Shown: piece after piece, positions 35,396 to 44,323 of the stretch
Layout of the letters: the number at the start of each line of letters is the position of its first letter
Position numbering within the stretch: the first letter of the stretch is position 1
Assembly: GCF_000196255.1 (NCBI RefSeq)
Contig: NC_006370.1
Location: 2,803,411 to 2,867,410 of the forward strand
Length of the DNA: 64,000 bases
Source of the DNA: Photobacterium profundum SS9
Lineage (GTDB): Bacteria > Pseudomonadota > Gammaproteobacteria > Enterobacterales > Vibrionaceae
Direction: 5' to 3'
Translations under genes and position numbers: made by a program
Notes under the pieces: generated by a model
What the model was told of the DNA's origin: nothing
Database searches by the model: none
The model's input: only the letters and a program-made list of their open reading frames with translations

Positions 35396-36670
35396 TTAAT
35401 CAGGATCTAAACGACAAAATGATAAGTTATTAGAAGCATCACGCTGACACTCTATTTCAACCCATTGCCCATTAAATATACCTAATGAGCCATCGGATGA
35501 CGAATAACCCCAAATCTTATTTCCAGAGACCTTACCTTCTAGGCTAATCTCGTTGTCTTTATCTTCTCTTTCGATTTCTTTTAAAACAAACTGTCCATTA
35601 ACGTCTCGCCCATCTAGTTCAACCCACTGCCCGGCTAAGGTATTTATCGTTAAACCATCATCAAACACCGTATTTGGCCCAATAGGAAAATCAATACCGT
35701 TAATACTCACGACTGAGTTGCTATATGAGGCTTCACCTTCGACGTTAAACTCTCGCCCTTGAATGCCTGTATCATCATCAAAATCAACTTCAATTGCGAT
35801 GAGTTTTCCGTTAACCACTTTTAAATCAACATTGACTTTAAAACCAACCATTAGCATTGATTGGTTACCATCTTCATACCGTGTCGATTCATCAACCATT
35901 ATGGTTGTTCGCTGATTAATTTCAAAAACAGTTTGAGTTGAATTAACCCATGAAATAATGCCTTCTACATCAGTGTCATCAAAATCTGACGCCGATTCCG
36001 CATCTACCTTAGACGCGATTATCTGCCCATTTTGATATTGGCCATCGACCTCGACCCACAAACCATTTTGAATAACTTGAATATCATCTAAAATGGCATT
36101 CGAGTAATCAACAAGCACGTTGCCAATCATAAACGTGAATGCATTTACATCTAATTGAGATATCGATCCTTCTATCTCAGAAAAGGATAGAGCTGATATT
36201 TCATTAATCGATGTGACTTTCCAGCTTGAGTCTGCATGCACTTGAGCTGAAATTAACACCCAATCTCCCACCGTTATATCAGAATTTAGGTCCGCGTAAG
36301 TGAATACCATATTATTAACGGTAATATTATCGTTAATAATTGCTGATACTTGACCTGTATATTCCGGATCTAATTTAATTTCATTTACAATATTGCCAAT
36401 TAAATCAGCACTGATGTGAGTACCTTTTGTAATTGTTTCTAATGGGTAAGTTTGAGATTGATATTTAACGTTAGCATTGTCTGCATTCATTATTAAATCA
36501 TTAACTGAAATGCTTTTATCGCTATATGAGATATCATCAACATATCCATTTAATGTCTTCGATGTAGCTTGTGAATCAGCAGAAGTATCTGAACTAGAAT
36601 CAGAGTCACCGCCACAACCCACTAAAGCCACGCTAATTAGAGTGACCAATGTCAATCGTTCCATAACCAT
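35396..36670 (-). CDS. DUF5666-like repeat lipoprotein
   Basis: 424 residues from ATG 36670 (MVMERLTLVTLISVALVGCGG) with AGGTGG just upstream; an ATG at 36703 adds 11 residues. The lipobox ALVGC followed by an Asp/Ser-rich linker (GGDSDSSSDTSADSQ) indicates a lipoprotein. The rest is about five repeats of one beta-rich module of roughly 70 residues, recognisable by [W/V]-V-E-[V/L]-DG-x-x-x-NGQ (LWVEVDGQYQNGQII, QWVELDGRDVNGQFV, QWVEIECQRD). This resembles the DUF5666 family, surface proteins of unknown function. Strongly acidic. It separates serC from aroA, probably as a lineage insertion. Confidence 0.7.
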   Translation of the reverse strand: MVMERLTLVTLISVALVGCGGDSDSSSDTSADSQATSKTLNGYVDDISYSDKSISVNDLIMNADNANVKYQSQTYPLETITKGTHISADLIGNIVNEIKLDPEYTGQVSAIINDNITVNNMVFTYADLNSDITVGDWVLISAQVHADSSWKVTSINEISALSFSEIEGSISQLDVNAFTFMIGNVLVDYSNAILDDIQVIQNGLWVEVDGQYQNGQIIASKVDAESASDFDDTDVEGIISWVNSTQTVFEINQRTTIMVDESTRYEDGNQSMLMVGFKVNVDLKVVNGKLIAIEVDFDDDTGIQGREFNVEGEASYSNSVVSINGIDFPIGPNTVFDDGLTINTLAGQWVELDGRDVNGQFVLKEIEREDKDNEISLEGKVSGNKIWGYSSSDGSLGIFNGQWVEIECQRDASNNLSFCRLDPD

Positions 36671-36836
36671 ACCACCTGAGAATACTGTTCTTTTTATAAA
36701 CAATGTTATTCACGTAAAAATACAAACTGGAATATACATTTCGACTTAATTGAGCCTGAATAGTATAGATAAGCTTACAGGTGGCTATGTAAAGACTCCG
36801 TCTGATTATTAATAATAAGACCGTGGTAAAAGGATA

Positions 36837-36866
36837 ATAGAGACCTTGTTGGGTCAAGGTCTCTAT
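36837..36866. other. Isolated perfect hairpin in the serC downstream gap
   Basis: ATAGAGACCTTG and CAAGGTCTCTAT, a perfect 12-bp inverted repeat with loop TTGGGT. It is not followed by a T-run on either strand. It may be a processing site, a protein site or a mobile-element remnant. The rest of the 330-bp gap (36671-37004) shows only the serC terminator. Confidence 0.5.
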
Positions 36867-36954
36867 CGTGGCGGTGGTAACGAAACCTATAATGCAGATT
36901 GCAGTGTAATTACCATTCATTAGTGAATGACTGGCAAAAAAACTAAATTCAGAC

Positions 36955-36978
36955 AAAAAAACCGTCTTTCGACGGTTT
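36955..36978 (-). terminator. serC terminator
   Basis: AACCGTC-GAAA-GACGGTT on the minus strand followed by T7, a GNRA-type tetraloop. Confidence 0.9.
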
Positions 36979-37004
36979 GTATACTCAATTGATAGATCTA
37001 TAAA

Positions 37005-38087
37005 CTACGCGTTCTTTTGCTCAAACTGGCGCATGAAATCGACCAGTGCTTGCACACCTTCAATCGGCATTGCGTTATAGATTGACGCTCGCATACCGCC
37101 AACAACACGGTGTCCTTTTAGCGCCTTCAAGCCAGCAGCATCAGCTTGTTCTAAAAACTTGCTGTCTAATTCAGGTTTCTTAAGCTGAAAAGGTGCATTC
37201 ATGAAAGAACGATTATCGACATGCACATCGTTATTATAAAAATTTGAACCATCAATGAAGTTATATAACAATTCAGCTTTAGCATCGTTACGTTGCTTCA
37301 TGGCTTCCAAACCACCGAGCTCTTTCAACCACTTAAACACTTCACCCGCTAAATACCAAGCAAATGTCGGGGGGGTATTAAACATCGACTCTTTATCGAC
37401 TAAGACGGTGTAATCAAAAATACTCGGAATTTCTTGCTTGGCTTTACCAAGAAGATCATCACGAACAATAACAATGGTTAAGCCTGCTGGACCAATATTT
37501 TTCTGGGCGCCAGCATAAATAACACCATACTTTGAAACATCGATAGGACGTGAAAGAATCGTTGATGATAAATCTGCAACAATCGGCTTATCCGTTTCAG
37601 GCAAATCACGAATTTCGATTCCATCAATGGTTTCATTAGGGCAAAAATGCACAAATGCAGCATCGTCTGAAAGTGACCACTCACGGGCAGGTAGAATGGC
37701 TTTTTTACCCTCGCGTTCACACGTAATATCAACCGCATTAGGCGAACAATACTTCTTGGCTTCAGCAATAGCACTGTGTGCCCAATAGCCACCGTCCATA
37801 TAATCAGCAGTATTAGCATCACCCAATAGGTTCATAGGAACAGCTGCGAATTGCCCACGCGCCCCGCCATGACAAAAAAGTACGTGGTAATTGGAAGGTA
37901 TCGATAAAAGCTCACGAAGATCTTTTTCCGACTGTTTTGCAACCGCTAGAAACTCTTTACTGCGGTGGCTAATTTCCATCACAGACGTACCTAAACCATT
38001 CCAGTTAACGAGCTCTTCCTGAACCTTTTTTAAAACTTCCGCTGGGATCATCGCTGGACCAGCGCAAAAGTTATAGACTTTTTCCAT
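37005..38087 (-). CDS. serC: Phosphoserine aminotransferase
   Basis: PLP enzyme of serine and pyridoxal synthesis. 360 residues. The N-terminus [20 protein letters not shown] is typical, and the PLP lysine is in [26 protein letters not shown] contacts the cofactor phosphate. It stands alone: own terminator downstream, foldback repeat upstream, whereas in many relatives it is joined to aroA. Confidence 0.97.
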   Translation of the reverse strand: MEKVYNFCAGPAMIPAEVLKKVQEELVNWNGLGTSVMEISHRSKEFLAVAKQSEKDLRELLSIPSNYHVLFCHGGARGQFAAVPMNLLGDANTADYMDGGYWAHSAIAEAKKYCSPNAVDITCEREGKKAILPAREWSLSDDAAFVHFCPNETIDGIEIRDLPETDKPIVADLSSTILSRPIDVSKYGVIYAGAQKNIGPAGLTIVIVRDDLLGKAKQEIPSIFDYTVLVDKESMFNTPPTFAWYLAGEVFKWLKELGGLEAMKQRNDAKAELLYNFIDGSNFYNNDVHVDNRSFMNAPFQLKKPELDSKFLEQADAAGLKALKGHRVVGGMRASIYNAMPIEGVQALVDFMRQFEQKNA

Positions 38088-38179
38088 GATGAAAAACGTG
38101 CTCCTGCTGTGTAATTGGGAATATTCACTTTATACCTGTCACTCGATACGCTTAAGAGACGTTGTGACAAGGATCAACT

Positions 38180-38444
38180 TATACCCAAACTACTTCAAGA
38201 TGCATGATTCAGAGCTTCCTCTGGGAATTCAATTCAAGCGAAATGTATGTAGGAATGGCATCCCATTTCAAGCACATTTTGCACGGAAGTGAGTTTCCAG
38301 AGGAGCTCCCAAAGGGCGAGTTTCAGTGGCTTTATACTGCGTTAGCCACACTCCAAATAGAACCACTATTCGCTCATATGGCTGCCTTGCCTAAAAGCCA
38401 CTGAATTCTCGCTGAACACTGCATCTTGAAGTGGTTTGGGTATA
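38180..38444. repeat. Foldback repeat copy F, 265 bp
   Basis: Ends TATACCCAAACTACTTCAAG / CTTGAAGTGGTTTGGGTATA. The left part (ATTCAGAG, ATTCAAG, TGTAGGAATGGCAT, GAAGT) matches copy H. The core is different, with AGTGGCTTT near AAAGCCACT as an inner foldback and GCGAGTTTCAGTGG near CCACTGAATTCTCGC. Confidence 0.85.
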
Positions 38445-38561
38445 TCATTTTTTACACCTTTATTTCAGTTCTGAAAAGCCCTGAGCGTAACTATTTATAG
38501 AAAAAAGGAGAACTCAGTAACATTTGGTCATATCAGCCAGTAATTGACACTTTTCAGGCAT

Positions 38562-38591
38562 AAAAAAACGCAACCCTTAGGCTGCGTTTTT
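38562..38591 (-). terminator. gyrA terminator
   Basis: AACGCA/TGCGTT stem with T7 on the minus strand, just after the gyrA stop. Confidence 0.87.
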
Positions 38592-38614
38592 ATTAACGTA
38601 TCAAGCTAACAAGA

Positions 38615-41299
38615 TTACTCTTCGTCAGTTGATTCGCCTTGCTCTGAATCTGCTTCTGGTTGTTGCGCTGCATCAGTATCAACAACTTGTTCGCCGTCAA
38701 CTGCAACTTCAACGTCACCATCTACGATAGCGTCTTCTTCCAGTTCAACAACTTCTAGTTCATCAATACGTTGTAGACCAACAACAAGTTCTTTATCAGC
38801 AGTACGGATCAATGTAACACCTTGAGTGTTACGACCGACACGACTTACTTCAGCAACACGTGTACGTACTAACGTACCACCGTTGGTGATCATCATGAAC
38901 TCATCGCCGTCTTCAGCTTGAACTGCACCAACAACGCTACCGTTACGATCAGAAACCTTAATTGATACAACACCTTGTGTTGCACGGCTCTTCGCTGGGT
39001 ATTCTGTAAGTGCTGTACGCTTACCGTAACCATTTTCAGTTACTGTTAGTACGTCACCTTCGTTGTGTGGGACAATCAGTGATACAACTTTATCACCTGC
39101 GGCAAGCTTCATACCACGGACACCCGCAGCAGTTCGGCCCATTCCGCGAACACCACCTTTACCATTCTCATCGGCGCTTTCGTAGAAGCGAACAACTTTA
39201 CCGAATTTAGAGAACAGCATGATGTCATCGGTGCTGTTAGTAATATCAACACCAATCAGTGAATCGCCGTCACGCAGATTCACCGCAATGATACCAGCGC
39301 TACGAGGGCGGCTGAAATCAGTCAAAGGTGTCTTCTTCACAGTACCGTCAGCGGTTGCCATGAATACATACTTATCTGCTTCATACTCACGTACAGGCAG
39401 AATCGCAGTAATACGTTCACCTTCTTCCAGTGGAAGAATGTTCACGATTGGCTTACCACGAGCAGTACGGCTCGCTAATGGTAGCTGGTAAACTTTCAGC
39501 CAGTACATACGACCACGGCTTGAGAAGCACAAAATAGTATCGTGTGTATTAGCGACTAGCAGACGCTCGATGAAATCTTCATCTTTCATGCGCGTTGCTA
39601 TCTTACCTTTACCACCACGACGTTGAGCTTCATAGTCGCTCAAAATCTGGTACTTAACGTAACCTTCGTGAGACAAGGTCACGACAACATCTTCTTGAGT
39701 AATCAGATCTTCAAGATCGATGTCATGGCTTGCTGCTGTAATTTCAGTACGACGTTCATCGTTAAACTGTTCTTTAACTGCATGAAGCTCATCGCGAATC
39801 ACTTCCATTAGGCGCTCAGGGCTACCTAAAATAAGAAGTAGTTCTTCGATAACATCAAGAAGGCCTTTATATTCTTCAAGGATCTTCTCGTGCTCAAGAC
39901 CTGTTAAACGGTGTAAACGTAGCTCAAGGATTGCTTGTGCTTGTGGTTCAGTTAAGAAGTACTGACCACCATGAATACCATATTGTGGTTCTAACCACTC
40001 AGGGCGGGCTGCGTCAACACCTCCACGTTCAAGCATTGCAGCAACATCACCTAGCTGCCACGGACTAGCTAGTAGCCCTTCACGTGCAACTTGTGGTGTT
40101 GGTGCGCTTTTAATTAATTCAATGATTGCATCGATATTAACCAAAGCAATAGCAAGACCTTCAAGAAGGTGTGCTCGCTCTCGTGCTTTACGTAATTCGA
40201 AAATAGTACGACGCGTCACCACTTCACGGCGGTGATTGACGAAGCACTTCAACATTTCTTTAAGGCCGAACAGCTTAGGCTGGCCATGGTCAAGTGCAAC
40301 CATGTTAATACCAAATGTTGTTTGCAGCTGAGTTTGCGAGTAAAGGTTATTCAGAATAACTTCACCTACCGCATCACGCTTACATTCAACAACAATACGC
40401 ATGCCATCTTTATCAGATTCATCACGTAATGCGCTAATGCCTTCAACTTTCTTATCTTTAACTAGCTCTGCAATCTTTTCGATTAAGCGTGCTTTGTTAA
40501 CCTGATATGGAATCTCAGTGACAATAATGGTTTCTCGACCATTCTTCTCTACTTCGATATTCGCTTTGGCACGCATGTAAACTTTGCCGCGACCAGTATG
40601 ATAAGCATCAATGATACCTTTACGGCCATTGATCAAAGCTGCAGTTGGGAAGTCTGGTCCAGGAATATAATCCATTAGCTGTTCGACAGTGATATCTTCA
40701 TTATCGATAAAAGCTAAACAACCATTGATCACTTCGCCTAGGTTATGAGGCGGTATGTTTGTTGCCATACCCACCGCGATACCCGATGAACCGTTAACTA
40801 AAAGGTTTGGAACCCTAGTTGGCATAACCACAGGAATGAATTCTGTTCCATCGTAGTTAGGTACATAATCAACGGTTTCCTTGTCAAGATCAGCCAACAA
40901 TTCGTGGGCGATTTTTGACATACGGATCTCGGTGTAACGCATTGCCGCCGCTGAATCACCATCGACAGAACCAAAGTTACCTTGGCCGTCAACAAGCATG
41001 TAGCGTAGCGAGAATGGTTGCGCCATACGTACGATAGTATCGTATACAGCACTATCACCATGCGGGTGATATTTACCGATTACGTCACCAACCACACGGG
41101 CAGATTTTTTGTAAGCTTTATTCCAGTCATTGCCTAGCACATTCATCGCGAATAATACGCGACGGTGCACTGGCTTTAGGCCATCACGCACATCCGGAAG
41201 AGCACGACCCACGATAACTGACATCGCGTAGTCGAGATACGAGCTTTTCAGCTCATCTTCAATGTTAACGGGCGTGATCTCTTTTGCAAGATCGCTCAT
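38615..41299 (-). CDS. gyrA: DNA gyrase subunit A
   Basis: Breakage-reunion subunit of gyrase. 894 residues. Catalytic Tyr is in AAMRYTE. The quinolone region reads [17 protein letters not shown], with wild-type Ser83 and Asp87 in E. coli numbering, so no classical resistance change. GyrA box QRRGGKG is present at the start of the C-terminal wrapping domain (six blades). It ends in a long acidic tail (EQGESTDEE). Followed by its own terminator; ubiG is divergent upstream after a 770-bp gap. Confidence 0.98.
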   Translation of the reverse strand: MSDLAKEITPVNIEDELKSSYLDYAMSVIVGRALPDVRDGLKPVHRRVLFAMNVLGNDWNKAYKKSARVVGDVIGKYHPHGDSAVYDTIVRMAQPFSLRYMLVDGQGNFGSVDGDSAAAMRYTEIRMSKIAHELLADLDKETVDYVPNYDGTEFIPVVMPTRVPNLLVNGSSGIAVGMATNIPPHNLGEVINGCLAFIDNEDITVEQLMDYIPGPDFPTAALINGRKGIIDAYHTGRGKVYMRAKANIEVEKNGRETIIVTEIPYQVNKARLIEKIAELVKDKKVEGISALRDESDKDGMRIVVECKRDAVGEVILNNLYSQTQLQTTFGINMVALDHGQPKLFGLKEMLKCFVNHRREVVTRRTIFELRKARERAHLLEGLAIALVNIDAIIELIKSAPTPQVAREGLLASPWQLGDVAAMLERGGVDAARPEWLEPQYGIHGGQYFLTEPQAQAILELRLHRLTGLEHEKILEEYKGLLDVIEELLLILGSPERLMEVIRDELHAVKEQFNDERRTEITAASHDIDLEDLITQEDVVVTLSHEGYVKYQILSDYEAQRRGGKGKIATRMKDEDFIERLLVANTHDTILCFSSRGRMYWLKVYQLPLASRTARGKPIVNILPLEEGERITAILPVREYEADKYVFMATADGTVKKTPLTDFSRPRSAGIIAVNLRDGDSLIGVDITNSTDDIMLFSKFGKVVRFYESADENGKGGVRGMGRTAAGVRGMKLAAGDKVVSLIVPHNEGDVLTVTENGYGKRTALTEYPAKSRATQGVVSIKVSDRNGSVVGAVQAEDGDEFMMITNGGTLVRTRVAEVSRVGRNTQGVTLIRTADKELVVGLQRIDELEVVELEEDAIVDGDVEVAVDGEQVVDTDAAQQPEADSEQGESTDEE

Positions 41300-41730
41300 T
41301 GAGCCAATATCCCTCAGGTAATTTCTGTCGTATTTTTAATACGTGCAAGGTGCGAGAATATAGCATAATTCACACTTAATAGGCACACATTTCACGACGT
41401 ATGTTGTGAGTAATTTAGCGTATTTAGAAAAAATCAGAAACTATGTGAGTAACATCTGAATGTATTTTCTTTTGAATGATTAATTATCAACCAACCCATC
41501 ACTTTCTAATTACGTCTACTGCCACTTTTTAATTAAGTTGTAAGCAATTGTAAAAAAACAACCCGCCCCGCTTTTAATACATATTCATCGTCAAGCTGAC
41601 TGCATGCTGAATAGAAAAGTGATCGTTATCAATTTTCATAAACCAGCACCGAGTAGTATCACTTCTGTACTAAGGAAAACAACATGCATATTAGGCAATA
41701 ACCGTAATTGACTTAAAAAGTGAGGTCGTT
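41300..41730. other. gyrA upstream region without recognisable gene
   Basis: AT-rich sequence that should hold the minus-strand gyrA promoter and the plus-strand promoter of the small ORF at 41731. AGTGATCGTTATCAATTTTC near 41620 looks weakly like a Fur-type site. AAGGAAAACAAC-ATG at about 41672 opens only a 5-codon ORF. Nothing firm is seen. Confidence 0.4.
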
Positions 41731-41877
41731 ATGTTAGGCACAGTAATCAATACCATCGGACTTTGTATCATTGGTGGAAAATACATTCTTATACTTATTT
41801 TGGCAGCACTAACCCTTTCTTCTGGTTCTATCAGCCCTGAATTTTTAACATTCAATATCACTGGTACATCTGAATAA
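41731..41877 (+). CDS. Small hydrophobic protein, 48 aa
   Basis: Not recognised. It begins MLGTVINTIGLCIIGGKYIL, then LILAALTLSSGSISPEF, giving one likely transmembrane helix at about residues 5-32 and a polar C-terminus (NITGTSE). GAGG lies 5 nt before ATG and a good terminator follows at 41926, so the gene has all parts of a transcription-translation unit. Between gyrA and ubiG, independent of both. Most likely a membrane small protein. Translation is not proven. Confidence 0.5.
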   Translation: MLGTVINTIGLCIIGGKYILILILAALTLSSGSISPEFLTFNITGTSE

Positions 41878-41925
41878 TTTAACGCCAAGAAGTAATAGTA
41901 AGATATATCCGATAAATATCATATT

Positions 41926-41956
41926 AAGCAGTGATACCGTCATTTTCACTGCTTTT
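41926..41956 (+). terminator. Terminator of the 48-aa ORF
   Basis: AAGCAGTGA/TCACTGCTT, a 9-bp stem followed by TT. Confidence 0.7.
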
Positions 41957-42079
41957 AGTCCCTCTTTTCCTTTTCTTTTTCACTTCCCATACTCTGCTCA
42001 TTCAGTGCTATCAATTCATGGTTTATACCCAAGTCATAGTTTATAATCCGCCTATCAATTAAGGAAAATGGCGATAAGA

Positions 42080-42787
42080 ATGACCAAGCAGTTAAATGTC
42101 GATCCGGCAGAAATCAGTAAATTTGAAGATATGGCGTCACGTTGGTGGGATTTAGAGGGGGAATTTAAACCTTTGCACCAAATCAACCCCCTACGCCTTA
42201 ACTATGTGACTGACCACGCTGGCGGGCTGTTTGGTAAAAAAATTCTTGATGTGGGTTGTGGTGGCGGCATTCTTGCTGAAAGCATGGCAATTGAAGGCGC
42301 AGATGTTACTGGCCTTGATATGGGTAAAGAACCTTTAACGGTTGCACGCCTTCATGCATTAGAAACTGGTGCAAAATTAGACTACGTACTACGTACAGCT
42401 GAAGAGCAAGCAGAGTTACATCCAGAAACGTACGACATTGTAACTTGTATGGAAATGCTTGAACACGTTCCCAATCCTGCATCTGTTATTGCGGCATGCG
42501 CCAAAATGGTGAAACCTAACGGGCATGTTTTCTTCTCTACCTTAAACCGCAATGCTAAATCGTATTTATTTGCGATTGTCGGTGCTGAACAATTATTGAA
42601 ACTGGTGCCAAAGGGTACTCACGACCACAAGAAATTCATTCGCCCTTCTGAACTTATCGCAATGATTGATCAAACGCCTTTGCAAGATCGTCATATCACA
42701 GGGTTACATTATAACCCGCTGACTGATAACTATTGGTTAGGCAAAAGTGTTGAGGTGAATTACATCGTTCACACCGTGAAACTATAA
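42080..42787 (+). CDS. ubiG: Ubiquinone biosynthesis O-methyltransferase UbiG
   Basis: SAM-dependent enzyme performing both O-methylations of ubiquinone synthesis. SAM motif I is [16 protein letters not shown], with GLDMGKEPL (motif II) and [11 protein letters not shown] following. I chose ATG 42080 ([16 protein letters not shown]) from the family N-terminus. ATG 42068 would add MAIR and sits only 3 nt after AAGGA, so the choice is not certain. Divergent from gyrA, as in E. coli. Ends in a terminator at 42821. Confidence 0.95.
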   Translation: MTKQLNVDPAEISKFEDMASRWWDLEGEFKPLHQINPLRLNYVTDHAGGLFGKKILDVGCGGGILAESMAIEGADVTGLDMGKEPLTVARLHALETGAKLDYVLRTAEEQAELHPETYDIVTCMEMLEHVPNPASVIAACAKMVKPNGHVFFSTLNRNAKSYLFAIVGAEQLLKLVPKGTHDHKKFIRPSELIAMIDQTPLQDRHITGLHYNPLTDNYWLGKSVEVNYIVHTVKL

Positions 42788-42820
42788 ATTACAAAAACGT
42801 AATGTGTAAAAATTGAAATA

Positions 42821-42842
42821 AAGGACGCTGAGGCGTCTTTTA
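42821..42842 (+). terminator. ubiG terminator
   Basis: AGGACGC-TGAG-GCGTCTT followed by TTA. Short but well formed. Confidence 0.75.
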
Positions 42843-42969
42843 TTGTATCTACATACAATATCTTACTCTGGAAATACTCCCTGCATCACAAATTACTTTT
42901 CAGTTTTAGCCGTTCAACAGGCTACAAGTAGTTCTACTTATTAAAATGGCAACTTGGGTATATGCTTCC

Positions 42970-43234
42970 TATACCCAAGCTACCTCAAGATGCAGGATTC
43001 AGAGTGACTCAGCGTGTTTAATTCAAGGAAAATGTGTGTAGGAATGGCATTCCCTTTCAAACACATTTGACACAGAAGTAGATACGCTAAATCACTCCCG
43101 AAGGGCGAGTTTTGTTGGGCTCTATGCGGTGTTACTTATTTTCAACGTAGAACGACTAGGTCTATAAATAAGTGCCTTGCCTAGTGCCCAACAAATTCTC
43201 GCTGAAACGAGCATCTTGAGGTAACTTGGGTATA
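42970..43234. repeat. Foldback repeat copy H, 265 bp
   Basis: Ends TATACCCAAGCTACCTCAAG / CTTGAGGTAACTTGGGTATA. The left half matches copy F and the core (43105-43206) nearly equals that of copy D. It is preceded at 42951 by another AACTTGGGTATA, an extra end in inverted orientation. Inserted between ubiG and the HAD gene, which otherwise look like a natural pair. Confidence 0.88.
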
Positions 43235-43269
43235 TAGCTTCTAAACCTTTGTTATAGGGATATACAGAT

Positions 43270-43947
43270 ATGTCGAAGACGATAAAAGCCGTTTTATTTG
43301 ACCTTGATGGTACATTATTAGATACCGCACCCGATATGGCCGATGCCGCTAACCGAGTGCTAGCCGATCACGGGCATGGGCCGCTTAATAACCAACAAAT
43401 AAAAGCAAATACTAGCTATGGTGCAAAAGGATTATTAAGTGCTGGTTTTGGTGGGATCCCGCAGCATTTAGATATGGTTCATTTACGCCAAGCTTTTCTA
43501 GATTATTATGAAGAAAAAATTTGTGTTGGCACCTCACTTTATGACGGCATAAAACCATTACTCGCCTATTTAGAGCAACACAATATACCTTGGGGCATAA
43601 TGACGAATAAGCCAGGCTTCCTAACTGACCTGTTGTTACCTTTCTTTCCTGAACTCATGAAAGCGCAGGTTGTAGTTTGTGGAGATACTCTCGAAGTGGC
43701 AAAACCCCATCCTGAACCTCTACTTTATGCCAGCAAATTACTTAATATTGATCATCTTGCTTGTGCCTATATCGGCGATATTGAAAAAGATATGATTGCA
43801 GCACAAGCTGCAAAAATGCACGCCTATGTCGCTGGTTGGGGGTATATTGGAACAGAGCACGCCCCGTGCCAATGGAATGCACACGATATTCTCAATTCCC
43901 CCTATTCTTTGATCACCACACTAGAGAACCAAAAACAGCTCAATTGA
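43270..43947 (+). CDS. HAD-family phosphatase (Gph/MupP-like)
   Basis: 225 residues, HAD subfamily IA. Nucleophile motif FDLDGTLLDT, Thr motif IMTNKP, Lys motif VAKPHPEP and acidic motif YIGDIEKDM are all present. It could be phosphoglycolate phosphatase (Gph) or N-acetylmuramate-6-phosphate phosphatase (MupP). The latter is encoded next to ubiG in Pseudomonas, and the position here (ubiG upstream, only a repeat between) favours that idea. Sequence alone does not decide. Confidence 0.8.
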   Translation: MSKTIKAVLFDLDGTLLDTAPDMADAANRVLADHGHGPLNNQQIKANTSYGAKGLLSAGFGGIPQHLDMVHLRQAFLDYYEEKICVGTSLYDGIKPLLAYLEQHNIPWGIMTNKPGFLTDLLLPFFPELMKAQVVVCGDTLEVAKPHPEPLLYASKLLNIDHLACAYIGDIEKDMIAAQAAKMHAYVAGWGYIGTEHAPCQWNAHDILNSPYSLITTLENQKQLN

Positions 43948-44126
43948 ATCATTTATTAACCAAGATTTTGACGCTAAGCGCCCTGTGCTAAAACAACTAA
44001 AAATCAAGATAAATATATTTTAATTTTATAAAAAATCACCTGATCTTTTGTTGCAATTCTCTTCAATACTGACCTGCCTGCCAGTATCGTGTTAGTGGGC
44101 ACTAACTAAAAATTTCAATCCCCACG

Positions 44127-44135
44127 TTATCCACA
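44127..44135 (+). promoter_or_regulatory. DnaA box upstream of nrdA
   Basis: TTATCCACA is a perfect match to the DnaA box. nrdAB in E. coli is controlled by DnaA. About 190 bp before the nrdA start. Confidence 0.7.
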
Positions 44136-44174
44136 GCTGGTTAAAAAATACCATCTTGCAAAAACGTCAAATCA

Positions 44175-44220
44175 TCACTATCTTGTAACCCATCAAGCTC
44201 AGCACCCCAATATGTAGTGT
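44175..44220 (+). promoter_or_regulatory. Pair of NrdR-like boxes upstream of nrdAB
   Basis: CCCCAATATGTAGTGT (44205-44220) fits the NrdR box ACACTATATATAGTGT at 12 of 16 positions. TCACTATCTTGTAACC (44175-44190) fits about half. They lie 30 bp apart, three helical turns, as NrdR sites usually do. Repression by NrdR is inferred. Confidence 0.5.
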
Positions 44221-44323
44221 TTTTGACCAATAAGAAAACCTAGCAAAGGTCACATTCTTTGCTAATCTTAAATCAAAATTTGCAAAACACTGCAGTGGAA
44301 GGATTTCGGGAAATCAAACTACA

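Noticed and set aside
36633..36956. 107-codon minus-strand ORF
   Set aside because: Overlaps the lipoprotein start and the 12-bp hairpin, no ribosome site, no recognisable protein pattern.
38615..41299. Quinolone-resistance substitution in gyrA
   Set aside because: Ser83 and Asp87 equivalents are wild type in [11 protein letters not shown].
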